Shown here one piece after another: positions 25,761 through 33,187 of a stretch of DNA of 46,832 nt (positions within the stretch are counted from its first letter, which is position 1; the number at the start of each line of letters is the position of its first letter). The notes under the pieces were generated by a model, which did no database searches, had not been told where the DNA came from, and was given only the letters and a program-made list of their open reading frames with translations. Origin of the DNA: Streptomyces sp. RP5T (GTDB lineage Bacteria > Actinomycetota > Actinomycetes > Streptomycetales > Streptomycetaceae). The DNA is taken from the NCBI RefSeq assembly GCF_003933965.1, contig NZ_RSAJ01000005.1, forward strand, positions 1 to 46,832, in the 5' to 3' direction. The position numbers were made by a program, and so were the translations under genes.

Positions 25761-26720
25761 GTGGGGTACGGGCTGCCGAGCAAGCAGACGGTGAACGCGG
25801 TGGGAGGCCGTCTCCAGGCGCGGAGTGTGCGGGTCGGGTGCCGCCTCTGGGCCCTGGACGGGGACCGGACGGTGCAGACGGTGGTGACACAGGTGACGAC
25901 CGCCAAGGTCCGCGAGGTGGTGGACGTCGTCACCGACCACGTGACCTTCAGGGTTGCGCCGGATCAGATGCTGGGCACACCGGACGGGTGGGTTCACGCG
26001 CGAGACACCCACGGGACGGTTCTCGCCTGGACCCACGCGCGCAAGCTGTGTCGTCAGCGCCTGGTCGTCAGACCCGGTTACGAGCCGGGGTACATGATCG
26101 GGGCGAGTTGCGCGGACGGAACGGTCGGCAGGAACTATGTGTCCTTGGTCGTCAACGACGAGGCGTTCGCCGCACGGTTCGCAGCCTGTCTCACGACGGC
26201 GACCGGGCTGCCGACCCGTCTGGAATCGGTGACGCGCCCCTCGGGCTACCTTCAGCGTGATGCGCCGGGATACCGGGTACGTGTGGTCTCGTCGTATCTG
26301 GCTGACCTGATGAGGCAGTACGTGGGCGGCGACGCGCATCACATGCGGCAGCGGTTTCCGCGGGTCGTCCTGCGGGACCGGGAGACGTTCGAGGGTTTCC
26401 TGGACGGCTACACCGACGGAGACGGATTCAGGTCCAAGAGCTGGCGTGGCCGATTGCTGGTCAGTGCCAACGTGCCTTTCCTTGCGGAACTCGCCCGCGT
26501 CATCGGCGCCCGATTCACCCCTCGGCGTGATGGAGGGGCCTCACATCTGGTCGTGGCCGAGAGCTGGCCCTCACGTGGCATCTTCAAACCCGAACAGCAT
26601 GCACTGGAACTCAGGGAATCCGCGTGGACCGAGGTGCGTGAGGTGCGTCTTCGCCGAGTGGAAAGCCCGAAGCCCTTCACTCTCCACAGTTACCGACTCG
26701 ATCCAGCCCGAGCTTCCTGA
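25761..26720 (+). CDS. free-standing LAGLIDADG homing endonuclease derived from an intein (Hint-like domain)
   Basis: A 319-residue protein starting at GTG 25761 (GAGGGGG six bases upstream). Residues 5-40 resemble intein block A (LPSKQTVNAVGGRL...VGCRLWALDGDRTVQT) but lack an N-terminal Cys or Ser nucleophile. Residues 60-80 match block B (FRVAPDQMLGTPDGWVHA), with Gln where His is usual. Two LAGLIDADG motifs follow: MIGASCADG (catalytic Asp119) and LDGYTDGDG (catalytic Asp221). Self-splicing is thus unlikely but DNA cleavage plausible. The frame stops early; the intein block G (SFLINGHL) follows in another frame at 26711. It lies between folE and DUF3180, in folE's frame. Confidence 0.8.
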   Translation: MGYGLPSKQTVNAVGGRLQARSVRVGCRLWALDGDRTVQTVVTQVTTAKVREVVDVVTDHVTFRVAPDQMLGTPDGWVHARDTHGTVLAWTHARKLCRQRLVVRPGYEPGYMIGASCADGTVGRNYVSLVVNDEAFAARFAACLTTATGLPTRLESVTRPSGYLQRDAPGYRVRVVSSYLADLMRQYVGGDAHHMRQRFPRVVLRDRETFEGFLDGYTDGDGFRSKSWRGRLLVSANVPFLAELARVIGARFTPRRDGGASHLVVAESWPSRGIFKPEQHALELRESAWTEVREVRLRRVESPKPFTLHSYRLDPARAS

Positions 26721-26752
26721 TCAACGGTCATCTGGCCCGGGAGCCCTGGTGA
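26711..26752 (+). other. displaced C-terminal intein block G (probable frameshift in endonuclease)
   Basis: Read one base back from the endonuclease frame, bases 26711-26752 encode SFLINGHLAREPW and a stop. FLxNGxL is the typical block G at intein C termini. Loss of one C in the run at 26706-26709 would join it to the upstream RLDPA. The terminal Asn/nucleophile of a splicing intein is not present (ARE instead of VHN). Confidence 0.7.
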
Positions 26753-26755
26753 CCG

Positions 26756-27241
26756 TCACGCCGTCGACGCGGCGCCCGAGTTGTGGTCGTCGTCCTCCGG
26801 GAGTTTGCAGACTCGCTCCAGGAAGATCGCCGCCGCTATGACCGCGATGCCGGCGAGGACCGAGAAGCCGGCATAGATGGCCTGGTCGCGGCGGGCGGGG
26901 ATGTCGAGGGACTCCAGGAGGAAGACGCCGGTGCCGCCGTACATGCCGGAGACCAGGGCGGCGACCAGGGCGCTGGCCTGGCCGAAGACGACCGCGCGGG
27001 CCGCCATCAGCGGGTCGACGCCCTTCGCGTCGGGGACGCGCTCGCGCTGGGCCTTGAGGCGGGCGCGCAGGGAGAGCGCCGTGGCCATGAGGACCACGGC
27101 GATCAGGGCGAGGACGATGGGGGCGGCGAGCGGGACGCTGGGCAGGGTCCCGATCGAGTTCCACAGCCGGGCGCCCGCCCAGGACAGGATCCCGGCCACG
27201 GCGAAGACGGCGGCCAGCAGCCTGATGCGCAGCTCTTTCAC
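26756..27241 (-). CDS. DUF3180 membrane protein
   Basis: A 161-residue integral membrane protein with four predicted helices (residues about 5-24, 39-57, 83-104 and 121-142), of the actinobacterial DUF3180 family. The C-terminal KLPEDDDHNSGAASTA is cytoplasmic-looking. It is the last gene of the folP-folB-folK operon on the minus strand, a conserved arrangement in actinobacteria; no function is established. Its stop codon lies only three bases from the displaced stop of the convergent endonuclease frame. Confidence 0.88.
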   Translation of the reverse strand: MKELRIRLLAAVFAVAGILSWAGARLWNSIGTLPSVPLAAPIVLALIAVVLMATALSLRARLKAQRERVPDAKGVDPLMAARAVVFGQASALVAALVSGMYGGTGVFLLESLDIPARRDQAIYAGFSVLAGIAVIAAAIFLERVCKLPEDDDHNSGAASTA

Positions 27242-27309
27242 GGTGCCCCTTCAGCTCCCCCGAGGTCCTTGGGCGGTCCCACGGACAGTGGTCGTCTTGA
27301 CCTTAACGG

Positions 27310-27921
27310 CTATTCGGGCAGCCGGAGTTCCAGGTCCCCGCGGGGTTCCACGCCGTTTCGCGTGACGGCGTCGAGGAGGGCTGCGACCGGGCCGCGGCCG
27401 GGCAGCTGGGCCTCGGGCTCCACGTCGTGCCAGGGGACGAGCACGAAGGCCCGCTCGTGGGCGCGGGGGTGGGGCAGGGTGAGGGCCGGGTCGTCGCGGA
27501 CCACGTCGGCGTACGTGACGATGTCGACGTCGAGGGTGCGCGGGCCCCAGCGCTCGTCCCGGACCCGGTTGAAGGCCTCCTCGACCGCGTGCGCCCGCTC
27601 CAGCAGGGAGGACGGGGGGAGTGTGGTCTTCAGTACGACGACCGCGTTGAAGTACGAGGGCTGGCTGTCGGCGTCCACGCCCCACGGCTCCGTCTCGTAC
27701 ACCGGGGAGACGGCCTTGACGCGGACGCCGGGGGTGTCCTCCAGGGCGTCGACGGCCCCCTGGAGGGTCTCCAGTCGGTTGCCGAGGTTGGATCCGAGGG
27801 AGAGTACGGCGCGCTTGGGGTTGTGGAGGGTGGTGTCGGCGGCGTCCACCTGCTGCACGACGGAGGCGGGCACCGGCTGTACGGTCGGGTCGCTGTGACC
27901 CGCGGCGAAGGACGCGGTCAT
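27310..27921 (-). CDS. folK: 2-amino-4-hydroxy-6-hydroxymethyldihydropteridine pyrophosphokinase
   Basis: A 203-residue HPPK that pyrophosphorylates 6-hydroxymethyl-dihydropterin using ATP. Core motifs: AVLSLGSNLGNR, SPVYETEPWG, SYFNAVVVL, and ERWGPRTLDVDIVTY with the two magnesium-binding Asp. The N-terminal about 36 residues are an extension beyond the minimal enzyme. Its ATG at 27921 overlaps the folB stop (ATGA), so they are coupled. It acts between FolB and FolP in the same operon. Confidence 0.95.
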   Translation of the reverse strand: MTASFAAGHSDPTVQPVPASVVQQVDAADTTLHNPKRAVLSLGSNLGNRLETLQGAVDALEDTPGVRVKAVSPVYETEPWGVDADSQPSYFNAVVVLKTTLPPSSLLERAHAVEEAFNRVRDERWGPRTLDVDIVTYADVVRDDPALTLPHPRAHERAFVLVPWHDVEPEAQLPGRGPVAALLDAVTRNGVEPRGDLELRLPE

Positions 27922-28277
27922 ACTCGGCTCCGGGTGATGGTGACGGTCACGTCGTCGAAGGGCACGGTGATCGGTGCCTCGGGCTTGTGGACCCTGACCT
28001 CGACCTCCTCTACCCGTTCGTGTTTCAGGCAGACCTGGGCGATGCGCTCGGCGAGGGTCTCGATGAGGTCGACGGGTTCGCCCTCGACGACGGCCACGAC
28101 CTCCTCCGCCACGACGCCGTAGTGCACGGTCTTCGTCAGGTCGTCGTCGGCGGCGGCCGGCCGGGTGTCGAGGCCGAGGACGAGGTCCACGACGAAGGTC
28201 TGGCCCTCCCGCCGTTCCTCGGGGAACACACCGTGGTGCCCGCGGGCCTTCAGGCCGCGCAGCGCGACACGATCCAC
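27918..28277 (-). CDS. folB: dihydroneopterin aldolase
   Basis: A 119-residue DHNA: DRVALRGLKARGHHGVFPEERREGQTFVVD with the active-site Glu, VHYGVVAE, and the catalytic Lys in VHKPEAPI. It cleaves 7,8-dihydroneopterin to 6-hydroxymethyl-dihydropterin and glycolaldehyde. GTG 28277 is chosen, with GGAG eight bases upstream; an earlier GTG overlaps that site. The long frame continuing upstream is noncoding. It follows the NTF2-like gene after a 248-bp gap with a large hairpin, so it may have its own promoter. Confidence 0.95.
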   Translation of the reverse strand: MDRVALRGLKARGHHGVFPEERREGQTFVVDLVLGLDTRPAAADDDLTKTVHYGVVAEEVVAVVEGEPVDLIETLAERIAQVCLKHERVEEVEVRVHKPEAPITVPFDDVTVTITRSRV

Positions 28278-28427
28278 GCGAATCACTCCTGCAATCGTCG
28301 GTGACGGCCGGTCCGTACCGTGTGCGGGCGGTACCCCGGCCTCGAACGAATCTACCTGCGAGCACTGACAGGGCCGGGCCACGGGGGCGCGGCCGGTGCC
28401 GGGTCCAGGAGGTTTCACCGTGTGTTT

Positions 28428-28478
28428 CCCCTGGGGAACCCGGCGGCTCACGGGTTGGTAGCCGCCCATACCCAGGGG
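28428..28478. other. large hairpin in the NTF2-folB intergenic gap
   Basis: Nested stems CCCCTGGG/CCCAGGGG (28428-28435 with 28471-28478) and GGCGGCT/AGCCGCC (28442-28448 with 28460-28466) lie in the 248-bp gap (28278-28525) within the folate operon. It could terminate or attenuate the folP-NTF2 transcript. No known riboswitch was recognised and nothing else is evident in the gap. Confidence 0.5.
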
Positions 28479-28525
28479 CTCGTGATTCCAACCACTTCTT
28501 GGGCCGGCCGGGTGCAGAGCCGGGT

Positions 28526-29029
28526 TCAGGAGCTGGCTTCCCCGTCCTCGTCCTCGCTGTTCTCGGCCAGTACCGGGGAGGCGTGGTGGGACCAGAGTTT
28601 CCAGCCCTCGGGCGTGCGGCGGAAGACGTTCGTGGCGACCACGAGCTGGCCGACCAGCGGGCCGAGTTCCCCGTCGCCCTCGGGCGCAGGGCCGCCGCTG
28701 AGGATGTTCTCGGTGCAGGTCACCAGGGCGGTGTCGCCGGTGACGGAGACGTGCACGTCGGTGAGGAAGAACTGGATGTAGTCGGTGTTGGCCATGATGA
28801 GCGCGTACGACCTGAGGACCTCGCCGCGTCCGGTCAGCACGGGCCAGCCGGGGTGCACGCAGGAGACCACGCCGACGTCGGCCGGGTCGTGGTAGCTCTC
28901 GTCGACGCCGAGGTCGGCGGGGGTGAGCCAGAGCGAGGACAGTTCCTCGAAGTCGCCGCGCTCCAGTGCCTCGTAGAAGGCGGTGTTGGCGGCCTCGACC
29001 TGCTCGACGTCGGTGTGGGGGGCGCTCAC
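28526..29029 (-). CDS. NTF2-like (SnoaL/DUF4440-type) protein
   Basis: A 167-residue protein with an NTF2-like fold: VEQVEAANTAFYEALERGDFEELSSLW, TGRGEVLRSYALIM, and RRTPEGWKLWSHHASPV, ending in an acidic tail (NSEDEDGEASS). It has no signal peptide. NTF2-like proteins act as enzymes or ligand-binding scaffolds; its steady presence between folP and folB in actinomycetes suggests, but does not show, a folate-related role. GTG 29029 overlaps the folP stop (GTGA), so it is coupled to folP. Confidence 0.88.
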   Translation of the reverse strand: MSAPHTDVEQVEAANTAFYEALERGDFEELSSLWLTPADLGVDESYHDPADVGVVSCVHPGWPVLTGRGEVLRSYALIMANTDYIQFFLTDVHVSVTGDTALVTCTENILSGGPAPEGDGELGPLVGQLVVATNVFRRTPEGWKLWSHHASPVLAENSEDEDGEASS

Positions 29030-29931
29030 CGGGCTCCTTCCGCGCCGCTGTCGGCGGCGTGCGCGCCGTCGGTGCGCGCTCCTTCCACGGCGCGGGCGAC
29101 CCGTACCGCGTCGGCGGTGGCGCGCACCTCGTGCACGCGCACCGCCCACGCGCCGGCGTGCGCGGCGAGGGCGGAGACGGCGGCGGTGGCGGCGTCGCGC
29201 TCGCGCGCGGGCGGCGGGGCGCCCTCCGGGCCGGCGAGGACCCGGCCGAGGAAACGTTTGCGGGAGGCGGCGACGAGGAGCGGGTGGCCGAGGCCCAGGA
29301 GGCGGTCGAGGTGGGAGAGGAGGACCAGGTCGTGCTCGGCGTCCTTGGAGAAGCCGAGCCCCGGGTCGACGACCACGCGGTCGGGGGAGATGCCGCCCGC
29401 GAGGACGGCGTCCACGCGCGCGTGGAGTTCGTCGACGACCTCGGCGACGACATCGGCGTAGACGCCCCTGACGTTGCCGCCTTCCAGGAAGCCGCGCCAG
29501 TGCATGACGACGAAGGGGGCGCCCGCGTCGGCGACGACCGGGATCATGGCGGGGTCGGCGAGGCCGCCGCTGACGTCGTTGACGAGACGGGCGCCGGCGG
29601 CGAGGGCCTGTTCGGCGACACAGGCGCGCATGGTGTCGACGGAGACGGTGACGCCCTCGGCGGCGAGGCCGCGGACGACGGGGACGACGCGCCTCAGTTC
29701 CTCGGCCTCGTCGACGCGGGTCGCGCCGGGGCGGGTGGACTCGCCGCCGACGTCGACGAGGTCCGCGCCCTCCTCGACGAGGGCCAGGCCGTGCTTGACG
29801 GCGGCCGTCGTGTCGAACCAGCGGCCCCCGTCGGAGAAGGAGTCGGGGGTGACGTTCACGACTCCCATGACCGCGCAGCGGTCCCATTCCGGAAGACCGG
29901 CGACGCGCCCGCGTCCGCTGTGCTTGCTCAT
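29026..29931 (-). CDS. folP: dihydropteroate synthase
   Basis: A 301-residue DHPS, joining hydroxymethyl-dihydropterin pyrophosphate to p-aminobenzoate; it is the sulfonamide target. Motifs: MGVVNVTPDSFSDGG, DVGGESTRPGA, SVDTMR, NDVSGG, VVDPGLGFSKD, and SRKRFLG. The C-terminal about 25 residues are Ala/Gly-rich. Its start overlaps the stop of the MprF-like gene (ATGA), so the folate operon may be co-transcribed with that gene. Confidence 0.96.
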   Translation of the reverse strand: MSKHSGRGRVAGLPEWDRCAVMGVVNVTPDSFSDGGRWFDTTAAVKHGLALVEEGADLVDVGGESTRPGATRVDEAEELRRVVPVVRGLAAEGVTVSVDTMRACVAEQALAAGARLVNDVSGGLADPAMIPVVADAGAPFVVMHWRGFLEGGNVRGVYADVVAEVVDELHARVDAVLAGGISPDRVVVDPGLGFSKDAEHDLVLLSHLDRLLGLGHPLLVAASRKRFLGRVLAGPEGAPPPARERDAATAAVSALAAHAGAWAVRVHEVRATADAVRVARAVEGARTDGAHAADSGAEGAR

Positions 29932-31817
29932 ACGTTCAGCCTAGGCCCCGCGTGGGCACACGCGCGTGCGGTGTGCGAGCGGCGGCGCAGGAAGCGCGGC
30001 AACGGGAGGGCGAGGTTGACGAAGCCCTCGGCCTGCATGGCGGCGAAGCCGATGCGCGGGAGGTCGCCGGAGGCTCGGTAAACGACGAAGCGGGGCTCCC
30101 AGCGGGGCTGGAACTTCGCGTTGAACTTGTACAGGGACTCGATCTGGAACCAGCGGGACAGGAAGACGAGCAGGCCCCGCCAGGCGCGCAGCACCGGGCC
30201 GGCGCCGATCTTCTCGCCGCGGGCGAGCGCGGAGCGGAACATCGCGAAGTTCAGCGACATGCGTGTGATGCCGAACTTCGGGGCCGCCTGGAGGGCGGCG
30301 ACGATGAGCAGTTCGTTCATGCCGGGGTCGGCCGAGCGGTCGCGGCGCATGAGGTCGAGGGAGGCGCCGTCGGTGCCCCACGGCACGAAGTGCAGGATCG
30401 CCTTGAGGTCGCCGTACGGGCCGGGCTGGTCGTCCGCCTTGTGGGCGGTGGCGATGAGGCAGTCGCCGTCGGCGAGGTCGCCGATGCGGCCCAGGGCCAT
30501 CGAGAAGCCGCGTTCGGTGTCGGTGCCGCGCCAGTCGTCGGCGGCCTGCCGGATGCGCTCCAGTTCGGTCTCCCCGAGGTCACGGACGCGCCGTACCCGG
30601 GTCTCGTAACCGGCCCGCTCGATGCGCTTGACCATCTGGCGGACGTTGCGCATCGCGCGGCCGGCGAGCGAGAAATCCGCGACGTCCACCACCGCCTCGT
30701 CGCCCAGTTCGAGGGCGTCGAGGCCGGTCTCGCGCGTCCAGACCTCGCCGCCGGTCTCCGAGCAGCCCATGACGGCGGGGGTCCACGAGTGCGCCTTGGC
30801 CTCGTCCATGAAGCGCTCGATGGCGCCGGGCCAGGCCTCCACGTCGCCGATCGGGTCGCCGCTGGCGAGCATCACACCGGAGACGACGCGGTAGGTGACG
30901 GCCGCCTTGCCGCTGGGGGAGAAGACGACGGCCTTGTCGCGGCGCAGCGCGAAGTGGCCGAGGGAGTCGCGGCCGCCGTGCTTGGCCAGCAGCGCCCGGA
31001 GACGGGACTCGTCCTCCTCGGTGAGGTGTGCGGCGGGGTGCTCGGGGCGGAAGGCGAGGTAGATCGTGGTGATCGCGGTGAGCAGGCCCAGGGCGCCGAG
31101 CGAGACGCCGACGGTCCACGAGGTGTCGCCCTGGTAGTCGACGGGGCCCTCGAAGCCGAAGAGGCCGTACAGGACGTGCGTGAGGCGGTCGGCCAGGCTC
31201 GGGTTGCCGACCATGCGGTGCGGGTGGACGCTGACGATGATCAGGCCGAGGGCCAGGGAACCGGCGCCCATGAGGACGAAGTTGGCGAGTGCGCGCCAGC
31301 GGCTGCGCGGGTCGGGCAGCGCCCTGAACTGGTCGCGGTGGCGCACCAGCGGCACGAGCAGGGCGAGCGAGATGGCGGCGCCGAGGAGCGAGTGGCGGTA
31401 GGTGAACTGCGCCAGCGCGCCCGCCGGCAGCAGCGCCACGGCCGCCCGCCAGGCCCGGCGCTTGTGGCGCCTGAGGCCGTGGGCGAGCAGTAGCAACAGC
31501 ACCCCGGTGCTCAGTGAGAGCGCCGCCGCGAACGGGCCGAGCGCGCCGGGCAGCACTTCGGCGAGGGTGTGCATACGGCTGTGCCGGAAGCGTGGGAAGA
31601 CGCCGGCGGCGATGTCCAGCAGGCCCACGAGCGTGCAGGCTCTGGCGACGAGGACGGGGACTGCCTCGGGGCGCGGGCCGTGCAGGGCACGCCGCAGCCG
31701 TGTTGATCGGATCGGAACCCCGCCCGACATTTCCTCATCTGTCCTGACAGACATCGCATCCCGTGGTTCTGCGAGTGACTTTGGATCCGGAGCCCTGATT
31801 CGGGCATCCGGCGACAT
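29928..31817 (-). CDS. DUF2156 phosphatidylglycerol lysyltransferase-like protein (MprF/LysX-type)
   Basis: A protein of about 629 residues. The N-terminal half carries about six membrane helices; the C-terminal half is the DUF2156 aminoacyl-phosphatidylglycerol synthase domain (FSPSGKAAVTYRVVSGVMLASGDPIGD, NVRQMVKRIERAGYE, SLDLMRRDRSADPGMNELLI, KFNAKFQPRWEPRFVVY). Relatives transfer Lys or other amino acids from tRNA to membrane lipid, reducing charge and sensitivity to cationic peptides. ATG 31817 with AGAGGG upstream is used; 31754 and 31856 are alternatives. It overlaps folP and diverges from an esterase. Confidence 0.87.
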   Translation of the reverse strand: MSPDARIRAPDPKSLAEPRDAMSVRTDEEMSGGVPIRSTRLRRALHGPRPEAVPVLVARACTLVGLLDIAAGVFPRFRHSRMHTLAEVLPGALGPFAAALSLSTGVLLLLLAHGLRRHKRRAWRAAVALLPAGALAQFTYRHSLLGAAISLALLVPLVRHRDQFRALPDPRSRWRALANFVLMGAGSLALGLIIVSVHPHRMVGNPSLADRLTHVLYGLFGFEGPVDYQGDTSWTVGVSLGALGLLTAITTIYLAFRPEHPAAHLTEEDESRLRALLAKHGGRDSLGHFALRRDKAVVFSPSGKAAVTYRVVSGVMLASGDPIGDVEAWPGAIERFMDEAKAHSWTPAVMGCSETGGEVWTRETGLDALELGDEAVVDVADFSLAGRAMRNVRQMVKRIERAGYETRVRRVRDLGETELERIRQAADDWRGTDTERGFSMALGRIGDLADGDCLIATAHKADDQPGPYGDLKAILHFVPWGTDGASLDLMRRDRSADPGMNELLIVAALQAAPKFGITRMSLNFAMFRSALARGEKIGAGPVLRAWRGLLVFLSRWFQIESLYKFNAKFQPRWEPRFVVYRASGDLPRIGFAAMQAEGFVNLALPLPRFLRRRSHTARACAHAGPRLNV

Positions 31818-31904
31818 TGCGCCCTCTAGGACGGTGTCTCGTGAGGAGAGGTTCACTCACCTCCTCAAAGCCGTTTCAAAGGCCGAGGAAAGCGAAAGCA
31901 AGCA

Positions 31905-33032
31905 ATGGGTCTCACGAGCAACAACACGCTGGTGCCGGCGGTCCTGGCCACCGTGGTGCTCTTCGTCGGCACGGTGTGGTTCTGGCCGCGGCTGGCGCGC
32001 CGTGGCTGGCGGTCCGTCAGCGGCCGCGTCGGGCTGTTGCTCGCGACGCAGCTCTCGATCTTCGTGGTGGTGGGACTGGTCGCCAACCAGACGTTCGGGT
32101 TCTACGCCTCCTGGGCCGACCTGTTCGGCCAGGAGACCGACCAGGGCGTGGTGGTGGACCACACGCCGGGCACCCGGTCGGGCGGGCCCCTGAGGGTGAC
32201 CGAGATCGGGGGCGTGCCCGGCAGGGGCGGATTTCGGCCGTCGTCGGTCGGGCAGGTCCAGAAGGTCGACATCGTCGGCCCGACCTCGCACATCGCGTCT
32301 CCCGCGTACGTCTATCTCCCGCCGGAGTATTTCCAGGAGCGCTATCGCGCGCACACCTTCCCGGCGTCGGTCGTGCTCACCGGTTATCCGGGCACCGCGA
32401 GAGCGCTGGTGGACAAACTCCACTATCCGCGCACGGCTCTGGAACTCACCAAGGACGGCCGTATGGAGCCGATGATCCTGGTGATGCTGCGGCCGACGGT
32501 GGCGCCCCCGCGCGACACCGAGTGCGCGGACGTTCCGGACGGTCCGCAGACCGAGACGTTCTTCGCGAAGGACCTTCCGCAGGCGGTGGGCGCGCACTAC
32601 AGGGTGGGCAAGGAGCCGGGCAGCTGGGGGATCATCGGGGACTCCACGGGCGGTTACTGCGCGCTGAAGCTCGCCATGCACCACCCCGGGGTGTACGCCG
32701 CGGGGGCGGGGCTGTCCCCGTACTACAACGCGCCCGTCGACCCGACCACGGGCGATCTCTTCCAGGGCGACAAGGGGCTGCGCGACCGCGCGAACCTGTG
32801 GTGGTGCCTCAAGCACCTGCCCGCGCCGGACACCTCACTGCTCGTCAGCAGCAGCAAGGTGGGCGAGAAGAACTACAAGGACACCCTGAAGTTCATAGAG
32901 CGGGTGAAGGCGACGGAAACGACACGGATCTCGTCGATCATCCTCGAAAGCGGCGGGCACAACTTCACCACCTGGCGGCGGGAGATCCCGGCGACCTTGG
33001 AGTGGGTCAGCGAGCGGTTGAGCGGCCGGTGA
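31905..33032 (+). CDS. alpha/beta-hydrolase esterase (esterase D / antigen 85-like), membrane anchored
   Basis: A 375-residue protein with two N-terminal membrane helices (residues about 9-27 and 44-63), then an extracytoplasmic alpha/beta hydrolase. The nucleophile is Ser247 in GIIGDSTGGYCALK; the likely base is the His in ESGGHNFTTW. PAYVYLPPEYF and FPASVVLTGYPG match the esterase D/mycolyltransferase-like family. Lipid or ester substrates are unknown. It is divergent from the MprF-like gene, consistent with envelope functions of both, which is inference. Confidence 0.85.
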   Translation: MGLTSNNTLVPAVLATVVLFVGTVWFWPRLARRGWRSVSGRVGLLLATQLSIFVVVGLVANQTFGFYASWADLFGQETDQGVVVDHTPGTRSGGPLRVTEIGGVPGRGGFRPSSVGQVQKVDIVGPTSHIASPAYVYLPPEYFQERYRAHTFPASVVLTGYPGTARALVDKLHYPRTALELTKDGRMEPMILVMLRPTVAPPRDTECADVPDGPQTETFFAKDLPQAVGAHYRVGKEPGSWGIIGDSTGGYCALKLAMHHPGVYAAGAGLSPYYNAPVDPTTGDLFQGDKGLRDRANLWWCLKHLPAPDTSLLVSSSKVGEKNYKDTLKFIERVKATETTRISSIILESGGHNFTTWRREIPATLEWVSERLSGR

Positions 33033-33187
33033 GTGGCCGGTGGGTGATCGACGAGCGATCGATGAGTGATCAATATGCCGAATTCGGCGGCGGTCGCGAT
33101 TCCTGATGCCGTGTGAAGGTCGCGGTATGGCTGTGTTTTTACGGGGCGGGGCACCATGGTTCGCCTACTCGCGGTAAGTTTCTGGCC

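Larger units (their letters stand above)
25242..26752 (+). mobile_element. candidate homing element: recoded folE 3' end plus free-standing intein-derived endonuclease
   Basis: Proposed unit from about codon 52 of folE (left edge uncertain by some tens of bases) to the displaced stop at 26750-26752, three bases before the stop of the convergent DUF3180 gene. Codon use shifts abruptly within folE and the relaxed style continues into the endonuclease. The encoded FolE remains intact. No leftover copy of a native folE 3' end was found after the endonuclease. The model is that homing replaced the host 3' end with an equivalent, uncuttable one. This is inference from sequence composition and gene layout. 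Confidence 0.55.

Noticed and set aside
25089..26720. An intein inserted within folE
   Set aside because: folE ends with its own stop at 25694 and is full length; the endonuclease has a separate start and ribosome binding site, and no folE sequence follows it.
27918..28526. Extended coding frame joining the NTF2-folB gap to folB
   Set aside because: The added residues resemble no family, and folB has a good GTG start with GGAG at 28277 giving the normal 119-residue enzyme.
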